From positions 149,511 through 213,510 of the forward strand of contig NZ_JAFCKJ010000012.1 in the NCBI RefSeq assembly GCF_018130465.1: a DNA stretch of 64,000 nucleotides, in the 5' to 3' direction. Positions 1 through 8,736 of this stretch are shown here, one piece after another. The stretch is from Bradyrhizobium canariense (GTDB lineage Bacteria; Pseudomonadota; Alphaproteobacteria; Rhizobiales; Xanthobacteraceae). Position numbers and translations under genes: made by a program. Position 1 is the stretch's first letter. Each line of letters begins with the position of its first letter. The notes under the pieces were generated by a model. That model was not told the DNA's origin, did not search any database, and saw only the letters and a list, made by a program, of their open reading frames with translations.

Positions 1-1
1 C

Positions 2-832
2 GCCGTCGGCGCCAGGACCAGCAAGATCGAGATCGGCACGGCCGTGATCGACATGCGCTATGAAAACCCGCTCTACATGGCGGAGGATGCGGGCTCCGCC
101 GATCTCATCGCCGGCGGGCGTCTCCAGCTCGGCATCAGCCGCGGTTCGCCCGAGCAGGTGATCGATGGCTGGCGCTATTTCGGCTACCAACCGGCCGACG
201 GCGAGAGCGACGCCGACATGGGCCGGCGTCATGCCGAAGTCTTCCTCGACATCTTGCGCGGCGAAGGTTTTGCAAAACCCAACCCGCAGCCGATGTTCCC
301 AAACCCGCCGGGTCTGCTGCGGCTCGAGCCCCATGCGGAAGGCCTGCGCGAACGGATCTGGTGGGGTGCCGGCTCGAACGCGACGGCGGTCTGGGCCGCC
401 AGGCACGGCATGAATCTGCAGAGCTCGACGCTCAAGAACGACGAGACCGGCGAGGCCTTCCATGTGCAGCAGGCCGCACAAATCCGCGCCTATCGCGCCG
501 CGTGGAAAGAGGCCGGCCACACCCGCGAGCCGCGCGTGTCCGTCAGCCGCAGCATCTTCGCGCTGCTCGACGATCGCGACCGCGCCTATTTCGGCGGCGA
601 ACGCGGCGGTGAGGACCAGATCGGCTTCATCGACCCTCGCACGCGGGCGATCTTCGGACGCAGCTATGCCGCCGAGCCGGATGCGCTGATCGAGCAGTTG
701 CGGCAGGACGAGGCGATCACCGAGGCTGACACGTTGCTGCTGACCATCCCGAACCAGCTCGGCGTGGACTACTGCGCGCATTCGATCGAGGCGATTTTGA
801 CGCACGTGGCGCCGGCGCTTGGGTGGCGGTGA
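2..832 (+). CDS. LLM-class flavin-dependent oxidoreductase, C-terminal part (gene begins before window)
   Basis: The reading frame is open from base 2, so the gene starts outside the window. About 276 residues are visible. The segment around 'GRLQLGISRG' followed by 'VIDGWRYFGY' matches the luciferase-like monooxygenase fold, which uses reduced flavin to oxidise a small organic substrate in the cytoplasm. The upstream 'KIEIGTAVIDMRYENP' is the typical TIM-barrel strand before the substrate loop of this family. The substrate cannot be inferred. The first in-frame ATG at 53 is internal, because conserved family sequence continues to the left of it. The next gene on the right is on the opposite strand. 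Confidence 0.8.
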   Translation, partial: AVGARTSKIEIGTAVIDMRYENPLYMAEDAGSADLIAGGRLQLGISRGSPEQVIDGWRYFGYQPADGESDADMGRRHAEVFLDILRGEGFAKPNPQPMFPNPPGLLRLEPHAEGLRERIWWGAGSNATAVWAARHGMNLQSSTLKNDETGEAFHVQQAAQIRAYRAAWKEAGHTREPRVSVSRSIFALLDDRDRAYFGGERGGEDQIGFIDPRTRAIFGRSYAAEPDALIEQLRQDEAITEADTLLLTIPNQLGVDYCAHSIEAILTHVAPALGWR

Positions 833-862
833 AGCGAACGGCCGACTTGGCGAAGCGCGCTC

Positions 863-1021
863 TCAAAATAGAGCGGCGTTGGTAGCCTGTCCGTAGATCA
901 TTGCGGCCACGAGAGAGAGCAGCAAGCCCGCGCCCGAGAAGATCACGAGGATTTTCAGAGTTTCGACATCAACGTTGATTCTCGTCGCGCGGGATATCGC
1001 CTTTGCCAGTGCAGCCATCAT
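863..1021 (-). CDS. Small single-pass membrane protein, 52 residues, function unknown
   Basis: A short frame starts with two consecutive ATG codons at 1021 and 1018. A GGAG ribosome-binding site lies about six bases upstream. The product has a basic, amphipathic N-terminus (K7, R11, R14), then a hydrophobic stretch at residues 22-43 ('LKILVIFSGAGLLLSLVAAM') that reads as one membrane span, and a short tail ending in 'NAALF'. It converges with the flavin oxidoreductase gene. I do not recognise a family. The combination of a well-placed Shine-Dalgarno and a clean membrane helix is the only support for it being real. Confidence 0.5.
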   Translation of the reverse strand: MMAALAKAISRATRINVDVETLKILVIFSGAGLLLSLVAAMIYGQATNAALF

Positions 1022-1430
1022 CGCCAGCTCCGAACAGGCGGCGCGGAAGCGCGGCCTGTTTCATCTAGCGTCATTGCGCGCGTTTGCGTGTGAAGCAGAT
1101 TACAGGTGACCTTGCGTGCTGCGCCTCACACCGCCGGCCGAGCGTCCCTGAATCTTACCATTCATGGCGCGCCACGCGTATGACAGGCGGCCGCTCGCCA
1201 TGCACCTTGTGCGGGAACCGGCCGAGTTGCTGCCATCTTTGCGGTGCAGGCTGGTACCGGTATTATTCTCAACTGATTCTCGTCTGACGAGGTACGGGTG
1301 CCGCGGCCGTCATCGGCGCGGTCCTGTCCGGCGGGAACGATCTTGGTGCCGAGGGCGATTCGGCGTCGTCGGGGGAGGACAATTTGCGGGAACGCGAACG
1401 CGAACATAAGTTCGGCTAGCGTCAGCCGAC
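1022..1430. other. Intergenic region, 409 bp, no convincing gene
   Basis: Frames of 60-116 codons exist here on both strands but have no family resemblance, no good ribosome-binding site, and compositions typical of GC-rich shadow frames. The region should contain the promoters of the small membrane protein (leftward) and of the MHYT kinase (rightward). I could not pick a confident -35/-10 pair. Confidence 0.4.
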
Positions 1431-3725
1431 ATGCATCATCATGCGGCTTTTCACGATCCCGTTCTGGTCGCGTTGTCGATTCTGATCGCGGCACTCGCCT
1501 CCTATACGGCATTGGACCTGGCGACCCGAATGCGAGCTGCTTCGGGAAGGGCCCGGCGATCCTGGCTGGTAGCCGCTGCGGTCGCCATGGGCGGCGGCAT
1601 CTGGTCCATGCATTTCGTCGGCATGCTGGCCTTCAGCCTGCCTGGAATCGAGATCTCGTACGATCCATTCCTGACTCTCCTCTCGCTTGTCGTTCCGATT
1701 GGCGTCGCCGCTGCCGCCTTTGCCGTTGTCGGACGACGCCCACGGGCGCTCCTCGCATCCGGCTTCGCGATGGGACTTGGTATCTCCGGCATGCACTATA
1801 CCGGCATGGCCGCGATGCGAATGGCGGCCTTCATCGCCTACGATCCCCGATGGGTTGTGCTCTCGATCCTGATCGCGATCAGCGCCTCGATCGTGGCGCT
1901 CTGGCTCGCCTTTCGCAACACCAACGCGGTCCAGCGGCTGTTCGCGGGATTGGTGATGGGCCTTGCGGTCTCCGGCATGCACTACGCGGCGATGGAGGGC
2001 GCCATGTTCCTGCCGACAGGCCCCATGGCCCGACAGGCCGAACATCTCGGCGTCGGTCAGGCGCCGCTCGCGTTCCTGCTCGCCGGCATCACCATCGTGA
2101 TCCTGAGCATCGGGATCGCGGCCGCCGTCTATGACAGGGCATCGGCGGAGCGCGCCCAACGCGAGGCCGACGCACTGAGGCGCAGCGAAGAACGCTTTCG
2201 CCTCCTTGTCGAAGGTATCGTCGACCACGCCATCTTCATGCTCGATCCGGACGGGCGCGTGGGCAACTGGAATCTCGGCGCGCGCGGACTGATGGGCTAT
2301 GGCGACGATATCGTCGGGACGAGCTACACCATTTTTCACACCGAGGAAGATCGCGCGGCCGGGACGCCCGCGCGCGCGCTCATTGAAGCCGAGCGGGAGG
2401 GGAAGTCGGCCATCGAAGGCTGGCGGGTGCGCAAGGACGGCAGCCGCTTCTGGGCGGAGGCAACGATCGTCGCGGTCCGGAACGAAAGCGGCGCAATCGC
2501 CGGCTTTGCGAACATCGTGCGCGACGTCAGCGAACGGAGGCGGGCGCAGGAAGCGCTGGATCGCGCGCGCGAAGCACTGATGATGTCGCAGAAGATGGAG
2601 ACCATCGGCCAGCTCACCGGTGGCGTCGCCCACGACTTCAACAACCTGCTCGCGGCCGTGCTCGGCAGCCTCGAGCTTCTGAAGAAGCGCCTGCCGACGG
2701 ACGATCCGAAGATCCAGCGCCTGGTGGAGAACGCGATGCAAGGCGCGGTGCGCGGCGCCTCCCTGACCCAGCGCATGCTCGCTTTCGCGCGCAAGCAGGA
2801 TCTCAGGCCGGCGGTCGTGGATGTCCGCGAGCTGGTGCGCGGCATGGCGTCATTGCTGAAATTCGAGGCCCGAATTGATGTCGAGACGCGGTTCCCGATG
2901 CATCTGCCGAAGGTGAAGGTCGATGCGAACCAGCTCGAACTTGCAATCCTCAACCTGGCGGTCAACGCGCGTGATGCGATGCCGGACGGCGGCCTGATCA
3001 CCATCGCCGCGCGCGAGGAGCAGGGCGAAGGCGGCCTTTCGACCAGCGGCTATGTTGCGCTGTCGGTGAGCGACACCGGCTGCGGCATGAGTGACGAGAT
3101 CCTCAAGCACGCCCAGGAGCCGTTCTTCACGACCAAGGGCGTCGGCAAAGGCACCGGGCTCGGCCTGTCGATGGTCCACGGACTTGCCGAGCAGTCCGGC
3201 GGCAGGCTCGTCTTGAAGAGCCGTCCCGGAGAGGGCACGACGGCCGACATCTGGCTGCCGATCGCCGAGGAGACCGCGGTGCCAGACCAGCGCACGGCGG
3301 CTCCGGCCCCCGTGGCCCGGGCCAGCCGGCAGCTTTCCGTGCTCGTCGTCGACGACGACCTGCTGGTGCTCGAGAACACGGCAGCGATGCTGGAGGATCT
3401 TGGGCACATCGTGGTCGAGGCACGCTCGGGCGATGAGGCACTGGCTTTGCTCCGCCGCACGCGGACCGTCGACCTGGTCGTGACCGACTATGCCATGCCT
3501 GGCATGACCGGCCTCCAGCTTGCCAGCGCCATCGCTGCGGAGCGCCCGGAGACGGTCATCCTGCTCAGCACGGGATATGCGGACCTCCCGAGCGACACGC
3601 GATCCAGCCTGCCGCGCCTGGCAAAGCCGTTCGACCAGACCGCGCTTGCGAAGGCTATCGAGGCGGCGATGGGCGAGGGAGAGCCGACCGGATCCATCGT
3701 CGCGTTTCGGCCGAAGAGCGCATGA
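1431..3725 (+). CDS. MHYT-PAS hybrid sensor histidine kinase with C-terminal receiver domain
   Basis: The protein has 764 residues. Residues 1-230 form a multi-span membrane sensor with repeated MHYT-type motifs (SMHFVGM, GMHYTGMAAM, GMHYAAMEGAM), a domain thought to bind a diatomic gas or metal. A PAS domain follows (about 250-370), then HisKA with the phospho-acceptor His401 in 'GGVAHDFNNLL'. A HATPase domain with 'NARDAMP' and 'GTGLGLSMVHGL' comes next. The receiver domain (about 635-755) has 'VVDDD' and Asp686 in 'VVTDYAMPG'. It is therefore a membrane-bound hybrid kinase that can pass phosphate internally. No response-regulator gene lies next to it, so its output partner is elsewhere. 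The start ATG lacks a strong Shine-Dalgarno, but it places the first membrane helix correctly. Confidence 0.9.
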   Translation: MHHHAAFHDPVLVALSILIAALASYTALDLATRMRAASGRARRSWLVAAAVAMGGGIWSMHFVGMLAFSLPGIEISYDPFLTLLSLVVPIGVAAAAFAVVGRRPRALLASGFAMGLGISGMHYTGMAAMRMAAFIAYDPRWVVLSILIAISASIVALWLAFRNTNAVQRLFAGLVMGLAVSGMHYAAMEGAMFLPTGPMARQAEHLGVGQAPLAFLLAGITIVILSIGIAAAVYDRASAERAQREADALRRSEERFRLLVEGIVDHAIFMLDPDGRVGNWNLGARGLMGYGDDIVGTSYTIFHTEEDRAAGTPARALIEAEREGKSAIEGWRVRKDGSRFWAEATIVAVRNESGAIAGFANIVRDVSERRRAQEALDRAREALMMSQKMETIGQLTGGVAHDFNNLLAAVLGSLELLKKRLPTDDPKIQRLVENAMQGAVRGASLTQRMLAFARKQDLRPAVVDVRELVRGMASLLKFEARIDVETRFPMHLPKVKVDANQLELAILNLAVNARDAMPDGGLITIAAREEQGEGGLSTSGYVALSVSDTGCGMSDEILKHAQEPFFTTKGVGKGTGLGLSMVHGLAEQSGGRLVLKSRPGEGTTADIWLPIAEETAVPDQRTAAPAPVARASRQLSVLVVDDDLLVLENTAAMLEDLGHIVVEARSGDEALALLRRTRTVDLVVTDYAMPGMTGLQLASAIAAERPETVILLSTGYADLPSDTRSSLPRLAKPFDQTALAKAIEAAMGEGEPTGSIVAFRPKSA

Positions 3726-3778
3726 ATGCTTGATGATGAATGACGTGCTGCGGCCGATGACGCTTGTCAACCGACTCC

Positions 3779-4759
3779 TTATTGCACCTCGATATTCGCG
3801 TCCTTGACCAGCTTGCGCCAGCGGTCCTCCTCCTGCCCGACATAGCGATCGAGCTGTTCCGGGGAGCCCCCCACCATGATGAGGCCTTCGTTGGCCTCGA
3901 GCTGCTTGAAACCACCGGACTGAACGGCCTTTGCGACGGCCTGATTCAGGCGTGCGATCACGAGAGCGGGTGTCTTGGCCGGAGCGTACAAGCCGTACCA
4001 CGACTCGGCAGCATAGCCGGGCACCCCCGCCTCGGCGACGGTCGGCAATTGCGGAAACGCTGTCGAACGCTCGGCCGATGTGACAGCCAGCGCCCGGAGC
4101 TGACCCGCGGCCACCAGCGAGGCCGCACTCGCCACGGTGGTGAACATCACGTCGATCTGCCCACCCAGGAGATCGCTGATCGCAGGCGCCGCGCCCTTGT
4201 AGGGCACCGCCGTCATCTTGACCTTCGCCATCGCATTGAACAGCTCGCCCGCGAGATGAGCCGAGGTACCGGTGCCGAACGTACCGAAATTGAGCTTGCC
4301 CGGATTGGCCCTGGCTTCAGTGATCAGATCGGAGATCGAGTTGATCTTGGAAGCGGGGTTGACGACGACGATATTGAAGGACCGCGCGATCAGCGAGACC
4401 GCCGCGAAATCCTTGTGCGGATCGAACGGCAGCTTGTTGTACAGGCTCGGGTTGACCGCGTGCGCGAAGGTCGCCATCAGCAGCGAATAGCCGTCGGGCT
4501 CGCTGGTGGCGACTGTCTGCGTTCCGATGATGGTCCCGGCGCCCGGCTTGTTCTCGATGATGACGGATTTACCGAGGTCAGTCTGGATTTCCTGCGCTGT
4601 CGTTCGCGCGATGATGTCGGTGCCGCCGCCGGCCGCGAAGGGCACCACGATCTTGATGATCCTGTCGGGATATTCGGCGCGCGCCGGCGCAGCTCCCAGC
4701 CCCGCGACCACCGGCAAGGCGGCGCAGGCGAGGATGCCGAGGTTCAGCCAGCGCCGCAT
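3779..4759 (-). CDS. TctC/Bug-family tripartite tricarboxylate transporter substrate-binding protein
   Basis: This is a periplasmic solute-binding protein of about 326 residues. The start at 4759 is preferred over 4852 because it gives a proper signal peptide (basic 'MRRW', hydrophobic core, 'APARA' cleavage site) and a 76-bp gap from the upstream gene, whereas the longer frame overlaps it. The mature start 'YPDRIIKIVVPFAAGGGTDIIAR' type segment, the 'ENKPGAG' loop and 'GTSAHLAGELF' are classic Bug features for binding carboxylates. It is the third gene of a leftward operon after a crotonase and an acyl-CoA ligase. The bound ligand is therefore probably an organic acid degraded by those enzymes. 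No TctA/TctB membrane genes are adjacent, as is common for Bug orphans. Confidence 0.88.
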   Translation of the reverse strand: MRRWLNLGILACAALPVVAGLGAAPARAEYPDRIIKIVVPFAAGGGTDIIARTTAQEIQTDLGKSVIIENKPGAGTIIGTQTVATSEPDGYSLLMATFAHAVNPSLYNKLPFDPHKDFAAVSLIARSFNIVVVNPASKINSISDLITEARANPGKLNFGTFGTGTSAHLAGELFNAMAKVKMTAVPYKGAAPAISDLLGGQIDVMFTTVASAASLVAAGQLRALAVTSAERSTAFPQLPTVAEAGVPGYAAESWYGLYAPAKTPALVIARLNQAVAKAVQSGGFKQLEANEGLIMVGGSPEQLDRYVGQEEDRWRKLVKDANIEVQ

Positions 4760-4835
4760 GGCGAAACACTTCCCGCGCGTGCCGTCGTGATTGATGATTT
4801 CGCCAATGGCCATCTGGAGCTCCATCCGATTTTGT

Positions 4836-6923
4836 TCAGACATTGAGAACAACCAATCCGTCTGCCGCCTTCACGCCCTGGCCCGCCGGCAGCACGAAAA
4901 CCGGATTGATTTCAGCCTCGGCGAGGCGATCGCCGAGCTGCGCAACCATGCGCGAGAAGGCGACGATCGTTCCTGCAAGCGCTTCGACATCGCATTTCGG
5001 CCGGCCCCGAAAACCGTCCAGCAACGGCCACGTGACGAGATCGCGCGCCATCGCTCTAGCCTCGGACAGACCGAGGCCGCCGTCCGGTGGAAGCAGACGC
5101 ATCGTCGTGTCCTTGAACAGTTCGGCGGCGACGCCGCCCATTCCGAGAAGGATCGCGGTTCCCAGGGGATCGCGATGCATCCCGAGAATGATCTCCACGC
5201 CGCCCGAGATCATCTCCTGAACCAGGAACCGTCCGGTTCGCGTCCCGGTCCTGGCCTCGACCTCGTCAGCCATCGCCTTCAGGCGGCCGCCAATCGCATC
5301 AGTGGTCAGGTTGACCGCGACGCCGCCGACGTCGCTCTTGTGCGCGATCTCGCGCGAGAGAATCTTCAGCACGACCCGGCCACCGAGGTCGCGCGCCGCC
5401 CGCTCCGCTTCGCCTGATGTTGCGACCACCTTCTCCGCCACGATCGGAACGCCGAAGCGGGCGAACAGGGCCTTGGCCTGTGCCTCATCGAGCGATCCCG
5501 CCGGGAAGTCGCTGATATCGGCCGTCATCTCGATCGAGCCGGATGTCTGGACCTGTTCCGGCATTCCGGCCTGCAAGAGCCCGTCGAGCGCAGCAGCACA
5601 GCTTTCGGCGGACGTATAGGCCGGGACGCCTCGCCGGGTGAGGACGGAGACCACGTCGGGCGCGTAGGGACTCACATAGGCAAGGACGGGCTTGTCGCTC
5701 ATCGGAAGGCAGTCGTGGATGGCATCGGCCATCAGAGTCGGCGATCCCACGGCTGACGAACCGACAATGATGGTGAGCGCGTCGTAAGAAGGACTTGCGA
5801 GCAGGATGCGGATTGCGGCGCGAAGCAGGTCCGGCTGCAGACCGGCCAGTGTCACGTCGATCGGATTGCGATCGAGCGCGGCATGCGATCCCGACTGGAG
5901 GCCGCGCAATTGCGCGGCGGTCTCGGTGTCGGGAGCGGGTGTCGCAAAGCCGGCGACGCCGAGACTGTCGGAAACGATCGTGCCGGCGCCGCCAGTCGAG
6001 GTGAGGATCGCCACACGCCTGCCAGAAAGTTTCCGTCCCGCCGCAAGGGCCGCGGGAATGTCGAGCAAATCATCAAACGTCTTGGCGCGGATCACGCCGA
6101 GCTGCCTGAACAAGGCGTCGTACATGCGGTCGGAGCCCGCAAGCGCCCCGGTGTGCGAGACGGCCGCCTTTGCACCCGCCTCCGATCGCCCGATCTTGAA
6201 GGCGACGACGGGTTTGCCGGCGCGTCGCGCCTTGAGGACCGCCTGGCGAAAGCGAGCCGGATTGCGGATCGCCTCGATGTAAAGCGCAATGACCGTTGTC
6301 GCGCTGTCGTCGGCAAGAAAGTCGATGAAATCGGCGAGCTCGAGATCGGCTTCGTTGCTGGTCGACACCAGCTTGGACAGCCCTACCCCGCGCGCCGCGG
6401 CGCGCGACAACAAGGCGCCGAGAATCCCCCCGCTTTGCGAGACCAGCCCGATCGCACCTAGCGGGAAGTGATCCATCGCCAGCGCGCCGGATGCCGACAG
6501 CACGATATTGTCGGTGAGATTGACGAGGCCGATCGTGTTCGGCCCGAGCAGGCGCATGGATCCGGCGGCTTCGATGAGCTGCTTCTGGCGCTCGGCGCCT
6601 TCCGTCCCGGTTTCGGTATAGCCGCTGGCCAGAACGATCGCCGCGGCAGCGCCCCGCTTCGACAATTCGCGCACCGCGATGTGCGCGCGCTCCGCGCCGA
6701 GCAGGACAATGCCGACATCAGGCACATCAGGCAGCGAAGCGACGTCGGCATAGCAGCGCAGACTGCCGATTTCCGCGACCTTCGGATTGACGGGATAGAT
6801 CTCACCCGCAAAGCCGTGCTTCTGGAGATAGGAGACCGGTCGCCCCGACGTCTTGCTCGGGTCCGCCGATGCGCCGATGATGGCGACGCTGCGCGGTCGG
6901 ATCAGGCGTTCGATGGCATCCAT
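4836..6923 (-). CDS. NDP-forming acyl-CoA ligase (acetate--CoA ligase family), fused alpha-beta form
   Basis: The protein has 695 residues. Residues 1-130 are a CoA-binding Rossmann domain ('AIIGASADPSKTSGRP'), and 150-300 a succinyl-CoA-synthetase-like ligase domain. In the latter, His257 in 'SHTGALAGSD' is the expected phosphorylated histidine. The C-terminal ATP-grasp domain spans about 475-690 and includes 'VVLKILS' and 'GVEIILGMHRDP'. The enzyme activates an acid to its CoA thioester, or recovers a nucleoside triphosphate in the reverse direction. It begins four bases after the crotonase stop, so the two are translationally close. Together with the crotonase and the TctC-like binding protein, it suggests uptake and CoA-dependent breakdown of an organic acid. 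The acid itself is not identifiable. Confidence 0.88.
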   Translation of the reverse strand: MDAIERLIRPRSVAIIGASADPSKTSGRPVSYLQKHGFAGEIYPVNPKVAEIGSLRCYADVASLPDVPDVGIVLLGAERAHIAVRELSKRGAAAAIVLASGYTETGTEGAERQKQLIEAAGSMRLLGPNTIGLVNLTDNIVLSASGALAMDHFPLGAIGLVSQSGGILGALLSRAAARGVGLSKLVSTSNEADLELADFIDFLADDSATTVIALYIEAIRNPARFRQAVLKARRAGKPVVAFKIGRSEAGAKAAVSHTGALAGSDRMYDALFRQLGVIRAKTFDDLLDIPAALAAGRKLSGRRVAILTSTGGAGTIVSDSLGVAGFATPAPDTETAAQLRGLQSGSHAALDRNPIDVTLAGLQPDLLRAAIRILLASPSYDALTIIVGSSAVGSPTLMADAIHDCLPMSDKPVLAYVSPYAPDVVSVLTRRGVPAYTSAESCAAALDGLLQAGMPEQVQTSGSIEMTADISDFPAGSLDEAQAKALFARFGVPIVAEKVVATSGEAERAARDLGGRVVLKILSREIAHKSDVGGVAVNLTTDAIGGRLKAMADEVEARTGTRTGRFLVQEMISGGVEIILGMHRDPLGTAILLGMGGVAAELFKDTTMRLLPPDGGLGLSEARAMARDLVTWPLLDGFRGRPKCDVEALAGTIVAFSRMVAQLGDRLAEAEINPVFVLPAGQGVKAADGLVVLNV

Positions 6924-6926
6924 TGC

Positions 6927-7718
6927 TCAATCCTTCGACGAGGATTGCGCGAGGAACGCCGTCACGGCGTCCCGATGCTCCGCGCTGGTGTAGCAGATGG
7001 CCTGCGCCTGGCTGCCGAGACTGAAAATGTCATGCGCGGAATGCTCGAAGGTCTCGTTCAGGATCTTCTTGCCCAGCGCCAGCGCGGTGGGAGACCCCTG
7101 CGCCAGTTCGGCGGCCCAGGCCTGCGCGGCCGGCAGCAGCTCGGTCGAGGCCACCTTGCGATCGACGATGCCGAGCGAGAGCGCTTCGTCGGCCTCGACG
7201 ACGCGCCCGGTGAAGATCAGTTCTTTTGCCTTCGGAAGCCCGACCCGGCGAGGCAGGAAGTACAGACCGCCGCCGTCGGGGATCAGGCCTCGCTTGATGT
7301 AGGACCAGGTGAATTTCGATCGTTCCGTTCCCATGACGAAGTCGCAGGCCAACGCGGTGTCCGCACCGAGGCCCGCCGCGGCGCCGTTGACGGCGGCAAT
7401 GGTCGGTTTCGGCAGGCCGAGCAGGAACGACTGCACGTGGTGCACGCCCTGCTGACGGCTCCATCCGTTGAATGCGACTTCGCCCTGCGGCGCTTCGAGC
7501 CGGCGCTTCATTCCGCTGATATCACCGCCGGCACAGAACGCGTTGCCGCGCCCGGTCAGCACCAGGGCCTTGATCGCCTTGTCGCGGGCGACGGTTTCGA
7601 GCGCACCGACGAACTCGGCGCGCATCTCGTCGCTCATGGCGTTGCGCCGTTCCGGCCGGTTGAATGCGATCGTCGCGACACCGGCTTCGACGGAAAATTC
7701 GATGAGCTGATAGGGCAT
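6927..7718 (-). CDS. Enoyl-CoA hydratase/isomerase (crotonase) family protein
   Basis: The protein has 263 residues from the ATG at 7718. That start has a GGAG site about six bases upstream; the longer frame from 7751 has none. The oxyanion-hole segments 'NAFCAGGDISGMK' and 'GAAAGLGADTALACDF' are present. The loop 'YIKRGLIPDGGG' resembles the PaaG-like isomerase/hydratase subgroup rather than classical two-glutamate hydratases, so the exact reaction on the acyl-CoA is uncertain. It is the first gene of the leftward operon and is divergent from the IclR regulator. Control by that regulator through the 7900-7914 palindrome is a reasonable inference. Confidence 0.88.
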   Translation of the reverse strand: MPYQLIEFSVEAGVATIAFNRPERRNAMSDEMRAEFVGALETVARDKAIKALVLTGRGNAFCAGGDISGMKRRLEAPQGEVAFNGWSRQQGVHHVQSFLLGLPKPTIAAVNGAAAGLGADTALACDFVMGTERSKFTWSYIKRGLIPDGGGLYFLPRRVGLPKAKELIFTGRVVEADEALSLGIVDRKVASTELLPAAQAWAAELAQGSPTALALGKKILNETFEHSAHDIFSLGSQAQAICYTSAEHRDAVTAFLAQSSSKD

Positions 7719-7899
7719 GGCAAACTCCGTGGTTGGAGTCGGATCGATCACCGCGACGCATTGCGGATATCGCTGGGATCCGCGCGGGCTCCGGAATGCC
7801 GATTTCAGGCCGTGCCGTTTCCTCGTCGAGCCGTGCGCGGCCGGGCATTCTTCCTCCCGGTGCCTATAGCGGCTTGCACCCTGCGTAACATCCCCCTAA

Positions 7900-7914
7900 T
7901 TCCACTTAGTGGAA
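7900..7914. promoter_or_regulatory. Candidate IclR operator (15-bp palindrome)
   Basis: TTCCACTTAGTGGAA is symmetrical apart from its central base. It lies 17 bases before the iclR-type start codon and about 180 bases upstream of the crotonase start, in the divergent intergenic region. IclR-family proteins usually bind short palindromes of this size next to their own gene. The assignment is inferred from symmetry and position. Confidence 0.5.
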
Positions 7915-7930
7915 ATGAAGGAGGCTGGTT

Positions 7931-8707
7931 GTGGCGCAGGCGCGCAGATATGCGGGCGGGGTTGACGGCAACCGGTCGCTCGAAAGGGGCATCGAAATCC
8001 TCAGGGCTTTCCGGCCCGGCGTCGACACGCTTGGCAACGGCGAGATTGCGGAGCGAACCGGATTGCCGCGATCGACGGTCAGCCGGCTGACACGAACGCT
8101 GGTCAATTCCGGGATGCTCGACGAAGTCCGCGCCGAGAGGGCGTACCGCCTGGCCGCGTCCGTCATCAGTATCGGTCACGCGATGCGGACAGGATCGCCC
8201 GTGCTCAACGAGATCGGAGCGATGATGCGGGCGGAATCGGCGAAGCGCCGGCTCAACGTGGGGCTCGCGACCGCGGATCGAACCATGATGGTCTATCTCG
8301 AATCGATCCGCTACAGCCCCCGCGCGGCGCTGCGCAACGTGGTCGCCGGGCAGCAGGTGCCGATGGAATTGACGTCGCTCGGTCGCGCCTATCTGGCCGG
8401 CATTGCGGAAACCCGGCGCGAGCAATTGCTAAAACTGTTCAAACGGCGCAGCGCCGCGGCCACCAAGGCGCTGCTTGCGGACGTCCGGACATCGATCAGC
8501 TCCGTCGAACGCGACGGCTACTGCGCGGTGTCGTGGCAACCTGCCGTTCTTGCCGTCGCAACTCCCATCGTGCTGGAGGGGCTTCCGGTCTACGCGCTGA
8601 ACATGAGCCTGCAAAATGTCGATCGGTCGGCTGCGCTGGCAAGCGAGCTCGGCGCGTATCTCAACGCCTTCGCGGCCAAGTGCAAGGAGGTGCTGGCGAG
8701 CCGGTGA
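7931..8707 (+). CDS. IclR-family transcriptional regulator
   Basis: The protein has 258 residues starting at a GTG. Residues 14-75 form the winged helix-turn-helix ('SLERGIEILRAF', 'EIAERTGLPRSTVSRLTRTL'). The remainder is the IclR effector-binding domain ('GLATADRTMMVYLE', 'ELTSLGRAYLAG'). It is transcribed away from the crotonase / acyl-CoA ligase / binding-protein operon and probably controls it, with an organic acid or its CoA ester as a likely effector. The palindrome just upstream suggests autoregulation. Confidence 0.88.
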   Translation: MAQARRYAGGVDGNRSLERGIEILRAFRPGVDTLGNGEIAERTGLPRSTVSRLTRTLVNSGMLDEVRAERAYRLAASVISIGHAMRTGSPVLNEIGAMMRAESAKRRLNVGLATADRTMMVYLESIRYSPRAALRNVVAGQQVPMELTSLGRAYLAGIAETRREQLLKLFKRRSAAATKALLADVRTSISSVERDGYCAVSWQPAVLAVATPIVLEGLPVYALNMSLQNVDRSAALASELGAYLNAFAAKCKEVLASR

Positions 8708-8736
8708 AGCCGATCGGTGTCGACGTCGAGGCGCCG

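Noticed and set aside
1084-1409. Short frames between the small membrane protein and the MHYT kinase
   Set aside because: No ribosome-binding site, no motif and conflicting frames on both strands.
1422-2741. 439-codon minus-strand frame within the MHYT kinase region
   Set aside because: Shadow of the kinase gene; no recognisable domain.
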